From Lineus longissimus (taxonomy: Eukaryota > Nemertea > Pilidiophora > Heteronemertea > Lineidae), in contig NC_088325.1 in the NCBI RefSeq assembly GCF_910592395.1, forward strand, positions 186,001-250,000: DNA of 64,000 nt, in the 5' to 3' direction. Every line of letters starts with the position of its first letter. Positions within the stretch are counted from its first letter, which is position 1. A program made the translations under genes and the position numbers. The notes beneath the pieces were generated by a model. That model had not been told where the DNA came from. It made no database searches and saw only the letters and a list, made by a program, of their open reading frames with translations. Positions 34,666 through 46,197 of this stretch are shown here, piece after piece.

Positions 34666-37600
34666 ATGATGAATTTGTATATTTGTGTATTCTTGGGGGT
34701 TTTAACCCTCTATGTTTCACAAGGTAAGCTTATCTTAGAACGGTGTATGCTTGACCTAGTTTACCTGCAATATTATCAAACTGCTTCGACTTAAAATGGC
34801 GGCCGTTGATATATTGAAAATAGAGGGGTGGATTAGTGCGCCATTTAGGGCTACCCACTTGATACAATTGAGATGCAGCAGGGTATTTAGAATCTACAGT
34901 TAGGGTTATTTTATAATTGAGGCAGAAAATTGGTCCAGGATATGTCTGTTCGTCTTGTTCTGGTCCCAAAACGAGACCTGTCTATCTACCTGATATAGGT
35001 AATTCTAGGGGCTCATACCCTGGTTGTTACGATAGCAATTATTTTTCGCCACACATGTTTCTCCCACCCTACACGTAACCATGGACACATATTGATGTTG
35101 TTAAATAACACGCCTTTGACCAGCTGTTGTATTCTTCTAAAGTATTCGATCAATCAATATGCACATATACCAACACTTGAATAATAGGAAGGTTTTGCAA
35201 TCCGTACTAATGACTAGCTAAGTATTAATGCAGTTTCATATGGTCAGCAGTGTCATATGGTCAGCAGTGTCATATGGTCAGCAGTGTCATATGCACGTTC
35301 TGGGCTGATTCATCTATGCCCTTGTACATCATGACATCCAATACAATACCGTGGCAAGATTCTAAGAGAAAGGCTGAGACAAAGCCAAACCAACACAGAG
35401 CAGTACATGTACAGGCAATCGTTCTCCTCTCGCACTATTAAGGACTGGATCGTACATATTGTCATATATTTCAAGATGAGAGTATGTAAATGAACTTATG
35501 AAAGATCAGTTTCCAAGCGACCCGCCTTTAAAGTCATCCATCCTGGACTGTTCGTCAGTCCTGACCTTCAAAGCTTGCCTGCCAAAAGCCAGCTATTGAA
35601 AGCCGCGCAGCTCACACCACCACCTTGGCCAAATAGGTCAATAGAGACGGCCTGCCGAGTACTTGACAGAGGCAGAAGCAGAAACACCATGTTTTATACA
35701 CCTTTCCAGAAATGGGGCGCTGAGTGTCCGAAATAGTGATGTCATAAGGGTAAACTGGGCCTTATGGTGGAGGGACAATGGAGATAGTCATGGTTGACTA
35801 ACACACTTGAATGCCTTTAATGACGGACAAGGGGGAAAAAGTTAGTTCCAATGCAAGCCACCAATTTCGGGAAGCATGTATAGCAGTGCCAGTATGCTAG
35901 GGATTTTTGGCCGATGTTGTCTTCATCAGAGTGTCCCCGTGATAGATTTTATCTCAAGAACACTGGCTACAATAATACGCCTGGCATCTGGTTGTTTCAT
36001 GTCGCATTGAGCTCTTGCGCTATCTTGATGAGCATATAATAAGGGACGGAGGCATTCCTGCCGCCTGGAACCCGTATTGTGGGTGAAAAGGACGAATTAC
36101 GACAATTAGCTAGAGCATTCGTCACAGGTCTGTCCATCTATCAGTGATATTGAGAAGTAGACGAAGAAATGAAAAGGAAGAAGATGTACTTTATTCTCCC
36201 TTTATTTTCGTTAGAATGTACTTTTAATTGGTCTATGACCTGACACCACTCAATTGATAAAAAAAACCGGGCACAGGGGACAACCAGGTCAAAACTCAAA
36301 TGTATATCGACCTTTTGATTACCGTCGATGCTAATTATCAAAGGTCACTTTGAAGATTTAAATCCATATCAGGATCGAGTTTAAAGACCACAAGCCTTTG
36401 GTTATCTGAGAGGTATTTTGTGTAAGAACTTTTAAATCACACAGACACGGCATGCGCATGCTCATGCAATTTTCGCATTGAAAACTTGCAAATGTGCTTC
36501 CTGCGATGTACTACCTTTTTTCTGTATGCAAATTAAGACAAAGGTCTGCATGAAGAACACGACCATTTTCAGTGACTGATTGGAGGGTTGAAATGTCCCT
36601 AGTGCCCTGGAGGGGGATGTCCCATGTCATCTCGAGAATAAATTGTCAAACTTCGGTCTCAGTTGGATTGTGCTATCTACAGAGGGTGCATGCGCCCACA
36701 TGCGCATGGCCAGTGCATTTTTTTATCGTAAACGTTTAATTTTACGACTGACTTTTACGACTGACGTAAAATCAATGAAAAAATTCTATAAAGAATGCAA
36801 ATTATACTTTATTGTCTAACCTATTTCATTTGTATAATTAAAATTATTTATGATCGTTGATTATCTTGACCACTTGTCTTTAGTTGATATCCCGAATATC
36901 GCGTAGGAAAAGGGAGGTACTGATCGACTAAAAAACCTCTGGTCAGCTGAGCACTGGCCTGCTAGTCTGGGCCTGAAATCAACCACTTCTCTGGCCGAGA
37001 CTAGATTTCGAGGTTTGGGTAGTTTCCCGATTTCCACTTCCAAAGACACTATCGCACCAAATTTCATTCTCATGAAGAAACGCCATTTGGAGGGATTTTT
37101 GGGGGATCGTATGATACTGCTGATTTTAAGCAGAAAGTACCAAAATACTTGTTTTTATGCTATACACCCCGAATACATAAAAAGTACATGAATGTACTAG
37201 AACTAACGGGTGCGGCACACCATTGCCCGTGACCTAGTTGACAATGAAAACATGTTTTCATAATTTCGAGAAGAATGCATCAAGAAGCGGATTGTAAACA
37301 ACATCTCAATATATCCGACAGAGATTTCAAAATATAGCGCAAAATGCGAGGCCATTGACCGAATTTACAGTTATTGGCCAAGTACTTCAAAAGGACAGCT
37401 CCATCCACACCCGACTCGAAAATGTCTCGGGCCTGTATAACAACGACTGTGGTGTACAAATGAGGTCGTGGTGTATGTGTCATTTCCAGTCGTCACAAAG
37501 TCAGTCTTTTGAGGACAAAGTCACAATCAGAATGCCTTGTAGCATGCTTGAATATCTTACGATTGAGTGTCCCGGAGACAAAGGATTCCATTATGCGCTT

Positions 37601-40600
37601 TTGACCTCCAAAGCATTAAAGGTCCTGGGTCTCTTTGAACCATAGCTTAATCCGTCACCATATAATAGGAAAGGACACTTTTTTAAAAGGACACTTTTCT
37701 AGGGTGACATTTAGACTGTTACACCGGGATAAGATACTTTTCATTAACCTTATTGGAGTCACTAAACGATTTTTAAGTGGGGTAGGCCTCAGAGCAGTAA
37801 ACACCGGTTGATGAAACGAAAGAGTTTCCAGTTCGTTCAGTTTTACGTCCACAACAACGAGGCCGGAGGACTAAAACGGCCGAAAACTGAGTACGGACTA
37901 AATCAAACTCCGGTGCAGTGATTAGGTTGTAGTGAATATCATGTCTACTTTGGAGAATGGGATTAAAGGAACGGCCTCTTACGGTCCATATCTCCTATAT
38001 CAGCCCTAAGGAACAAATGTTAGTATGTTACTTTTTTAATGGGGAATAAAAGTGACTGATTCTAGTTTCTCTTTCAGCCAATGCTCAATCAAACGCACAA
38101 ATTTCCAAAGCGATAGACCAGGAGACAAAGACAGCCGGCGCGACTGGCCTGCTCAACTGCACCGTCTCAGGCCTCGCTGCGGCACAAGGTTCAGTCCTCT
38201 GGTCCAAGAAGATGCCATCCGCCAAGCCAATATCACGCAACCAACAGATTGTGAGGAAGAACCCGCTCGGGCCTTTGGGCCAGAAGAAATTTGAGATCAT
38301 CGTGACGTACTTGACGGCACAGACGCAGATTTACACTTTAGTGAATCGACGGCTAACTTCGGATGATAGCGGGGAGTATACGTGTGAAATATATCTCCCC
38401 GGGAATTCTGCCAAGGATACGCCTAAAGCGGTTGGAGTGTTGGTGGTGCAGCGTAAGTCTATCTCTCTACATGTATAAGGCCCCTCGCTATAAGGCCCCA
38501 TAAAAAGGTTGTTGATCGTCCCACCCGCCCAGACGAAACACCCCGACCAAAATAAATAATTTATTTATTTCAAAAAAACTTTTCAACGATCATCATGGTT
38601 ATATTCTGCACCACGGTGCTGCGCAAAGTTCGCGCAAGTGCCGAATGTTTGTCCACGGCCCTACTGGAAGCCATTTTCATGAAAAACCAACATATCTCCT
38701 GTCCAAGTTGTCCCTTTAAAAGAGGTTTAATTATTTTGCCCTCTCCATGCGAAAGGTGGATACTCTACGCAAAATATCAAAAGCATTTTCCGGTAAACTT
38801 TTCATAAAGATGTGACAAAACAGATTGTATTCAAAGCGCCCCGCAACGAGCGTATGTTTGTCGCTGCAACCTGCGATATCTTAAACGGCTCGGTCGTTTG
38901 CGGTGGTCACTGCTTGCGTGCGACGGTGATCGTAGTGGCCGGCTAACACTACCAACCCAAGCAACTACCGATTTTACCGCAGACGAGTGATATTTTGTCG
39001 CACAAAGCAGCGATTATGATCGTAGGTCGAAGCGACAAAAATGGCCAGTTTGTGTGGCGCTTATGTAAGTCTTTCTTCAGTCCCTCCTGCTATTAGCGAC
39101 AGTGACACCACACCAATGAAACTAGCGCACGAGGGTACCGACGCACTCCTCACATGTGACGCCAGCGGTGTTCCACCACCGACAATATCATGGTCGCGGG
39201 CTAACGGGAAGTCCATGTCAAATGGCATGCAAACTGTATTTGTAAGTAACGTCAAGCCCCCGTGTCCTAGCCTACCCGGCCCAATCCGTATATATCAGTT
39301 CATTTCACGAGAAGACGGCACTCTAATGCGGTAGTGAACATGATTCCTTGTGGGTGGCGCAGTTAGGCATGTACCTTTTCACCGCCTGAGCGGCCAACGC
39401 GACGACAACACCAACTACGTCGTTACGTGAAACAAGCCAGTTTCTCGCCAATGAGGTCCTGAAAGGTTACACGAGTGACTGCGCCCCGTATAGCGGATTC
39501 GAACAACCTTCACATCTGAGGTATCTAAAAACAAATTACCAATTTACCAAAATCTGACGACGTTCAACGTTCTTCACATGTAGTTTGAAGCAAAACACTG
39601 CCCTATCTTCCTGTTTTTTTTCGAAACTTTTCTTTTTTGCTTGGAGTGCCAGCCGTTCTTGAAATGCACTTCGATTCCCCTTATTCTTCAGGGCGACCCT
39701 TGTACCCCAAACCAGGCCTCAACCCTGGGCCAAAAAACAAGTCCCACACCACCCCACCCCACCCCACCCCAGGTTTGCATCCATCCCCAGTCCATATCAA
39801 TCCCTCTTCTTCTCCAGTGCCACCTAGCATTAGCGACAGCGATACAACACCTTTCCAGCAAACTGGCGAAGGAACGGACGCCAAACTCACTTGCGACGCC
39901 AGTGGTGAGCCACCACCGATTATATCATGGTCTAGGGCCAACGGCAGGTCTCTGCCGAATGGCATGCAGACCATTTATGTAAGTTGGCGCAGATAGTGAT
40001 TTCAGCCGCGCTTTAGCCATGTTTGTTGCACGCTATAGGCTATCGCCACGACCACGAACTTGTGTAGAAGTCGACTAATGAAGAACACATGCCTGAGATT
40101 ATCAACACAAACGACTGTAACGCTATAACAAAAAGAGATAAAATGCTTCGACTGCTCCAAATAACAAATTCTATAACAATATGACAATGAATAAGTCTTG
40201 TATAGCTCTCGTTCCAACAGAGATACTGATGACATTGGACATACAGTGGAACCCCGGTATCACGACCACTCATGGAACCGAGGTTGAATGGTCGCGTTAC
40301 CGGGGTGGTCGCGTAAGTGAAGTTGAAAATCCGGGGACTTCTTCTTCTTCTTCTTCGCGTTCGCTCTGCCTCTGGAGGGGTCATTCTCCTGGGAGTATTT
40401 CCCCTCCAAGGCGGGATGAGCGGTAATGCGTGCCACTACGGTTTAGCGTCAATTGGGTTTATTGGCCTAGTGACTCCGACTTCGGCTTCGTGGCATAGAC
40501 ACCACAAGTTGAGGAGGGGTAGTCCACCACAAGCTACAGTCCACTTGGATGGGGTCTTTTACTTGCTCTGGAATAGACACCAGATACAAGGAAAAAAAAA

Positions 40601-43600
40601 TCCGGGGACAAAATGAATGATTAAGTTTTCCCGCCAAAATTGTAAAAAAAATTCAAAGCCAAAATGTTTGGGGACTGATGATGTTTCTTCATTTTGAGCA
40701 GCAAAAAAATAAGTGAAAAAAAATATTTGGACTCAGAAATTTATTCATCCTTCAGAGTTGAATTTTTTCATTAGTTCAAAAATTCTGAAAAAATTTTCAA
40801 AGCCCAACATTCTTTTGGACTGATGATGTTTCTTTATTTTGAGCGGAAAAAAACAAGTGAAAAAAATATTTTGACTGAAATTTTTTTTCCATCTGCAGCA
40901 TGAGAAATTTGCCACAATCAATACAACATCTTAACTGAAATAATGGCAGCATTCGTCTTTCTACGGCAATTAGGCCCTTTTGGTCGGGTAAGAGGGGTGA
41001 ATTTGGTCATTGGGACTTCCCAATCCAGTGGCTGTGGTCTGGGTACCGGGATGGTCGTGTTACCGGGAGCCTTTTAATGGTGAATAGAGTGGAAACCATT
41101 TGGGACCGGCGATTCTTGGTCGTCATAGCGGTGTGGTCCCGTTACCGGGGTGGTCGCCGACCAGGGTTCCACTGTATAACATGATAACTCGTCTTCGACT
41201 GCCTCGCTGTCTGAGCTCTTAGTTTCAATGTCCAAGTCATTCCAGAACTTGGAGGCAAACACAGAAAAGGCCTTACTGCCAACATTAACCAGCGGAAGAA
41301 TGAATTGGCTACACACTGAAGGTAGATCAGAATCAGCGATTTCGTACCCTCAGAGTGACATTATGCTATATTTTAATGATTGAAGATAGATGTAACATAT
41401 TTTACAATCATGAAGAATGGAAATATATATATCCTAACATCCAACTTCATAGAATGATAATCTATTCGTCTTATTCATTCAATAAAGGGCACCGAACTCA
41501 TTCTCAAGAATGTCACTACAGTTGATGGCGGCGTGTATAGGTGTAAAGCTGACAACAATGTCCGACCCCCCGCAACCATTGACGTCACGCTTCTCGTCCG
41601 GACCAAACCGGTTGCGACTCCTTTCCGGCCTGCGTACGGCCAAGCACGTGACTTGAACTTGGAGGTTGAGCTCGCGTGTATCATATCAGGTAGAGTATCA
41701 ATCAACGTCACAGAGGTCTGACGTCACTTGATGTTGTGAGAGATTGAGATGGTCACGTGACATACCTTTGACTCCTACCGGTGTAATATCTGTGCTTGTT
41801 CATCATATTTCAGAGTCTCTATACAATAGACAACTATATAGAGAGACCATGATTCTCCAATAGGAGAAACACACTCAGAAAGTACATATCGATATTCCTT
41901 CAAACGAATATCAAACCAAACGATTTCAGCCACAGACGAGCGATTATTTTGTCTTGCAAAGCAGTGATCATAATTGACGCGGCGCTTTAAAACGTAATCA
42001 AATCACTTTTATGATCGGCAACAGGTGAGCCGACGCCAGACTTGTTTTGGTTCCACATCAAAGATAAGAAGAGCATGTCGATGAGGGCTCTGACTGACGG
42101 CCCTAAACACGAGGTTAACAAGATTCCCATGTATCCAGGACACAACAGGTTAGTGAGACGCCTGCGCAGCCCCATGGGGGGAGATCACAAGAATGTGAAG
42201 ATACCAAAGTCATGGCGATCAGTCGGCCGCGAATAAACTCATATAGACAACCTGAATGATATCATACTTGTCAGTCTTTTCTGTTGATTTGTGCGGCCTG
42301 CCTGGTCGATTGTTAAGTGATTGCTTGACTTTGGTATCTTCACGCGCCGGTGACCATAAGGTGTAATGGACGACTGTGTTGGCAGAGAGAAAAGTCTTCG
42401 ATCTGCTTGGAGAGTCTTCGATCTGCTTGGAGAGTGTATTTCGGTTACTCATATTGGGCAAGCAACATGTCTATTACAATGAGATGCTCCTGTTGTTCCC
42501 AGAGCAAAGTGGAAGACATATTCCGCGAAGGTATCGATCGGATCACAGGCGCTTGTGAGTCAGTGATTGAATGAGTTTGAAAAGCCTACTCATCTAGGCC
42601 TAGCTAGCTGTCTCTATTTTATATAAACCGAAAAGGGCTCACTCTCAGTGTGTACTCCACGTTTACGGCACAGCGAGTTCGCAGAACTCTAAGTGCTCTT
42701 TTCGACGTCATTTCTCAAACTCCAAGTCTCGCCATTAGCAACGGTTGCTCAGTGATAATAGCACCGTTTACGAAGCATACTTTTGCTTCGGAGCAAATGC
42801 TAGCTGTCCTCTCATTGGGAGATCGGTCATTTATGTTTCTTAATTCAGGCGCGAGACGGACCAATGGCTGACATTGCGCATTCTGCAAGTTCAGTCTGAT
42901 GATTACGGGACTTATATGTGCATGGGCAAGAACGAGTTTGGGAACGGATCAGCGGTCATGACTCTATACGGTAAGTTTTGATGAATCCAAAATCAGAGCA
43001 GGAACCAATACACTGATGCTGATGAAAGAAGTGCCCATTGTCAGAGTGGGCATGCGTCCAACCTAGGGTTGTAACAAGGATCAGTTTCAACTCCCTGGTC
43101 AAATACACTGACATAACAAGAATGAGTTGAGTTGGCCTGATGGCCCGGAACCCTGTTAAGAATGAAGGAATGGTGCCGTATGGAAACAGAGTTTGCAGAT
43201 TTTCAATTGACTACATATACATGTATCTCACATCGAGATGACCAAAACGCTGATTATTTGAATGCAGTGAGATGTTCAGTTTCAAGTCTTAGTTTTTTTT
43301 CAAATGATCTCTAAGGCACAATTTCATTTTCCCGACACTTGGTCAATGTCAACCCAGAAAATACGAAATTTAATGCATATTTTGTTATGAAAAATTGCCC
43401 TTTAGCACGATTTGGGATTTGGCCGAACTTTGGACATGGCCCACGACGTCGGGACAGGTTGAGGATTCCTTCAATCTGATCGTTATCATCATTTTTTTTC
43501 AGCAACGCCAACCTGCCAGGGCCCCCTCTGTCAATACCAGTCAGGTGGACTCGGGGCCGCCAGCATTTCTGTCTCCCTGGTGTTGCTCCTCGTAAGCATG

Positions 43601-43636
43601 GTAACGGCGTTTTTGACAGCGAAAAACAACAGATAA
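34666..43636 (+). CDS. IgSF gene B: three-Ig, GPI-type surface protein with duplicated Ig2 exon, 391 aa
   Basis: Exons 34666-34723 (signal peptide, VFLGVLTLYVSQ), 38078-38452 (whole Ig1), then either 39081-39241 (3a) or 39818-39978 (3b), then 41488-41689, 42025-42148, 42849-42970 and 43503-43636. With one version of exon 3 the frame is open for 391 codons. Ig1 has LLNCTV ... VLWSK ... DSGEYTC; Ig2 has LTCDASG ... ISWSRANG ... GGVYRCKADNN; Ig3 has LACII ... LFWF ... YMCMGKN. The C-terminus has TPTCQGPLC and a hydrophobic tail (SLVLLLVSMVTAFL) fitting a GPI signal or a TM end. Exon lengths 161, 202 and 122 equal those of gene A, and signal plus Ig1 coding length is 433 nt in both. Unlike A and D, Ig1 has no intron. 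Confidence 0.85.
35228..35292 (+). repeat. Short tandem repeat, 18-bp unit, three copies
   Basis: TCATATGGTCAGCAGTG is repeated three times in direct tandem in intron 1 of IgSF gene B. Confidence 0.85.
35695..35883 (+). repeat. About 185-bp conserved block, copy 1
   Basis: Closely matches 57035-57220 along its whole length (shared segments CGCTGAGTGTCCGAAATAG, GGTGGAGGGACAATGGAG, CTTTAATGACGGACAAGG). It lies in intron 1 of gene B; the other copy is in intron 2 of gene D. It is either a dispersed repeat or a retained piece of the ancestral duplicated gene. Confidence 0.7.
38834..39064 (+). mobile_element. MITE-like element next to exon 3a of gene B
   Basis: It starts with TTCAAAGCGCC and ends with TGTGGCGCTTA, a short inverted terminal repeat. 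The interior (GCAGACGAGTGATATTTTG, AGCAGCGATTATGATCG) is shared with 840-1010 and with 41925-41995. Its right end is about 15 bp before the exon 3a acceptor. Confidence 0.5.
39081..39241 (+). CDS. Gene B exon 3a (first half of Ig2, version a)
   Basis: 161 nt, entered in phase 1 and left in phase 0, encoding LTCDASGVPPPTISWSRANG and flanking residues. It is bounded by CTTCAG and GTAAGT. It is homologous along its full length to exon 3b. Using both would shift the reading frame of the downstream Ig exons. Confidence 0.85.
39818..39978 (+). CDS. Gene B exon 3b (first half of Ig2, version b)
   Basis: 161 nt, same phases as exon 3a, encoding LTCDASGEPPPIISWSRANG and flanking residues. It is bounded by TTCTCCAG and GTAAGT. 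The frame and all Ig landmarks are intact, so both copies look functional. Confidence 0.85.
40254..41174. mobile_element. TA-flanked DNA transposon (non-autonomous) in gene B intron
   Basis: Begins CAGTGGAACCCCGGTATC and ends GACCAGGGTTCCACTG, an inverted terminal repeat, flanked by TA on both sides as for Tc1/mariner-type insertions. No transposase is visible inside. It contains a CTT microsatellite near 40337 and a doubled A/T-rich dispersed repeat at about 40640-40870. A second, partial copy of its right end is at 45352-45531. Confidence 0.65.
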
Positions 43637-44699
43637 TAAAACACAGACGGCAAGAACATATGATTTTGTCTTCAGACTCATCTCGAATGCGTGGCAAGGA
43701 TTTGTGATCACGAGAACATAATTTTTGATATATTTCCACGACGTCGTGATTTTCATATTGAATTCAATGCTTTGCCTTTTGTAAAAACAGTACAACTACA
43801 CAGGCGCTGTGATGTTTTGGGTGTTTTTCATCTCTGAGTGTTTGCCCAGTGATTTGGGAAAGTCAGAAAAAAAAAATTTCGTGTTTCTCTGTATTGCCCC
43901 GTTGCTCACTCCAGCTGTTTATTGTATTGTATGTAAACACTTGGTATGGGGAACATCGAGAACGTTACACCAGTAATATAAATCAGTAGACTTGCTTTAA
44001 AGACTAGGTGACGACATAGATACTCCCAAATTCACCACTTTCTTCTGCTCAGGTATTGGCCAATTAGACGCGCTGTAAGCTGCATGACCCTTGCTGTCTC
44101 AGCCGAAGAAGGATGAGACATGTCTTCTGATTGGTCAATACCTGATCGTAGTACCAGCTTCCTGCTTGAGGTAATAGTGGAGAACAGAGTATGATGGGTA
44201 TGTCAAATATATTTCGAAGAAAATGTAAATAGCTTTATTGATTATATTTACAAGGCTAGGTAAAGCAGTTTACTCTAGAACTTACATGTAGTATTTTCAT
44301 TGAGACCATATGTATATTTGTATTCATTAAGTACCGAAGTTACATGTCCAGTGTCCATCAAACTTTAAGTAATACCGTCCTGAAAAGTGCAACTCCGTTC
44401 AGAAGATGTTAAAATAACCAGAAAAACGTTGTATGCATTTTCTGTTTTCATACCTAATTAGTATGTCGACCAATCACGTCGCGTCGTCCCTCCATCTTGT
44501 GTTGTTAAACTTCAACATTCCAGTAGCACCATATCATAGGCTATTATTATTCTTATTGTTATTCTTTTGAGATATTTAACGGACGAAAACTCGACAGAAT
44601 ATTTCGTTTCAAATTCCATCCAAAATGTAGCCTAGCTCAATTTTGATTAGACAATGGGCCAAAATGTGAGGATTGGTCAGGTGTCACCCTGGTGTTGCC

Positions 44700-45110
44700 G
44701 AAGTGTTACCCCGGTGTCCAACCCGAGCTCCGTGTTGGGAGTTGGGGTAGGCCTCCTACACCAACACCAACACCTAACACTTTCCGAACCCCAAGACTTG
44801 ACCTGACCCAGTGTCCAACCCGAGCTACGTGTTGGGAGTTGGGGTAGGCCTCCTACACCAACACCAACACCTAACACTTTCCGAACCCTAAGACTTGACC
44901 TGACCCAGTGTCCAACCCGAGCTCCGGGTTGGGAGTTGGGGTAGGCCTCCTATACCAACACCAACACCTAACACTTTCCGAACCCCAAGACTCATTGACC
45001 TGACCCGGTGTCCAACCCGAGCTTCGTGTTGGGAGTTGGGGTAGGCCTCCTATACCAACACCAACACCTAACACTTTCCGAACCCCAAGACTTGACCTGA
45101 CCCGATGTCA
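44700..45110 (+). repeat. Minisatellite, about 97-bp unit, four copies
   Basis: Units begin GTGTCCAACCCGAGCT and include GGGAGTTGGGGTAGGCCTCC and CCAACACCTAACACTTTCCG. Spacing is 97, 97 and 100 bp. Open frames on the minus strand are artefacts. Confidence 0.9.
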
Positions 45111-45351
45111 TTGAACTTTTAATGTCTGATTTGTCGTAAAGACCAAAATGAGGTAAAGTTTTCTTTTTCTGTTTGAAAGATTCCATATGTGCCATCACGT
45201 AAAAGCACATTCATAACACAAGAGTGTATGATGAATAATGTACAGGTATAGCTTTGTGTGTTTTTATAAATTTAATAGGCATTAAATGTACGTACTATTC
45301 TGAAACCCGTTTCGTTCATTTTGTATTTTTGCGGCACATCTCTCCAGCTCA

Positions 45352-45531
45352 ACTTGAATTTGGTCATTGGGACCGCCCAATCCAGTGATCGTGGTCCGGG
45401 TACCGGGGTGGTCATGTAACTGGGGGCCTTGTAATGGTAATTAGAGAGGAAACCATTCGGGACCGGCGATTCTTGGTCGTCATAGCGGGGTGCTCGCAAT
45501 ACCAGGGTGGTCGCCGACCGTGGTTCCACTG
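45352..45531. mobile_element. Partial copy of the TA-flanked transposon (right end only)
   Basis: Matches about 41000-41174 of the intact element through GGACCGGCGATTCTTGGTCG to the terminal GGTTCCACTG. The left end is absent. Confidence 0.65.
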
Positions 45532-46197
45532 TAGTGGGATTATAAGTGCCTTTATCACAAAATTGTTGTATTTCACACCACCGTTGTAGAATCCATCACA
45601 TCAAAAAGAATACATATGCACAAACACAGACTTCCCATATATTAACCATCTGGGCAATTGGTAGTTGAAGTTTCCTGCACCTCAAATAAACAGAGCGTTA
45701 ACTCGATTCGAACCTCGCTTCCCCGCTTCCCCATTGAAACATCTGTCTCATCTTGAGTTTTTCCCTGTGATAAATGCAGCCGCCATCATTGTTGTTAGTA
45801 GCGTTGTCATAGAAACAACAAGACTAGATGCTCCGAGGGTTTTCGAATCGTAATCGCACATTTAGTTGAAATGGCCGGCTGACATTCTCAATGATAGCGA
45901 AGCAACATGGGAGTTTTTGAACTGGAATGACCCAGGTGAAATCATGATTTAGTTGAAATGGCCGGCTGACATTCTCAATGATGATTAGACATAATAGGGA
46001 GGTTAGGACCATTTGAAGAGGTTATACTCCGACTTAAAGTGAAAAGAAAATGATTTCAATTCTGCAAGTGACGTGCAATGTTGAATCGAATTTTCTCGAT
46101 TATCGTATACCGATGTAACTGTTCGAACAAGGAACCTCGCGAGTCTTGAGCCTAGAATCCAAACCACCACCTCCAGTGCCACCTAGCGGCTACTTAC

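Larger units (their letters stand above)
43637..46197. other. Interval between IgSF genes B (+) and C (-)
   Basis: The two genes converge here. I looked on the minus strand for a last exon for gene C with the TPTCQG motif and did not find one. Contents: an inverted repeat near 44050-44153, the 97-bp minisatellite, the partial transposon end at 45352-45531, and a two-copy direct repeat (AGTTGAAATGGCCGGCTGAC) at about 45863-45985. Confidence 0.45.

Noticed and set aside
44677-45210. Minus-strand ORFs with CWCWYRRPTPTPN repeats
   Set aside because: Artefacts of the 97-bp minisatellite.
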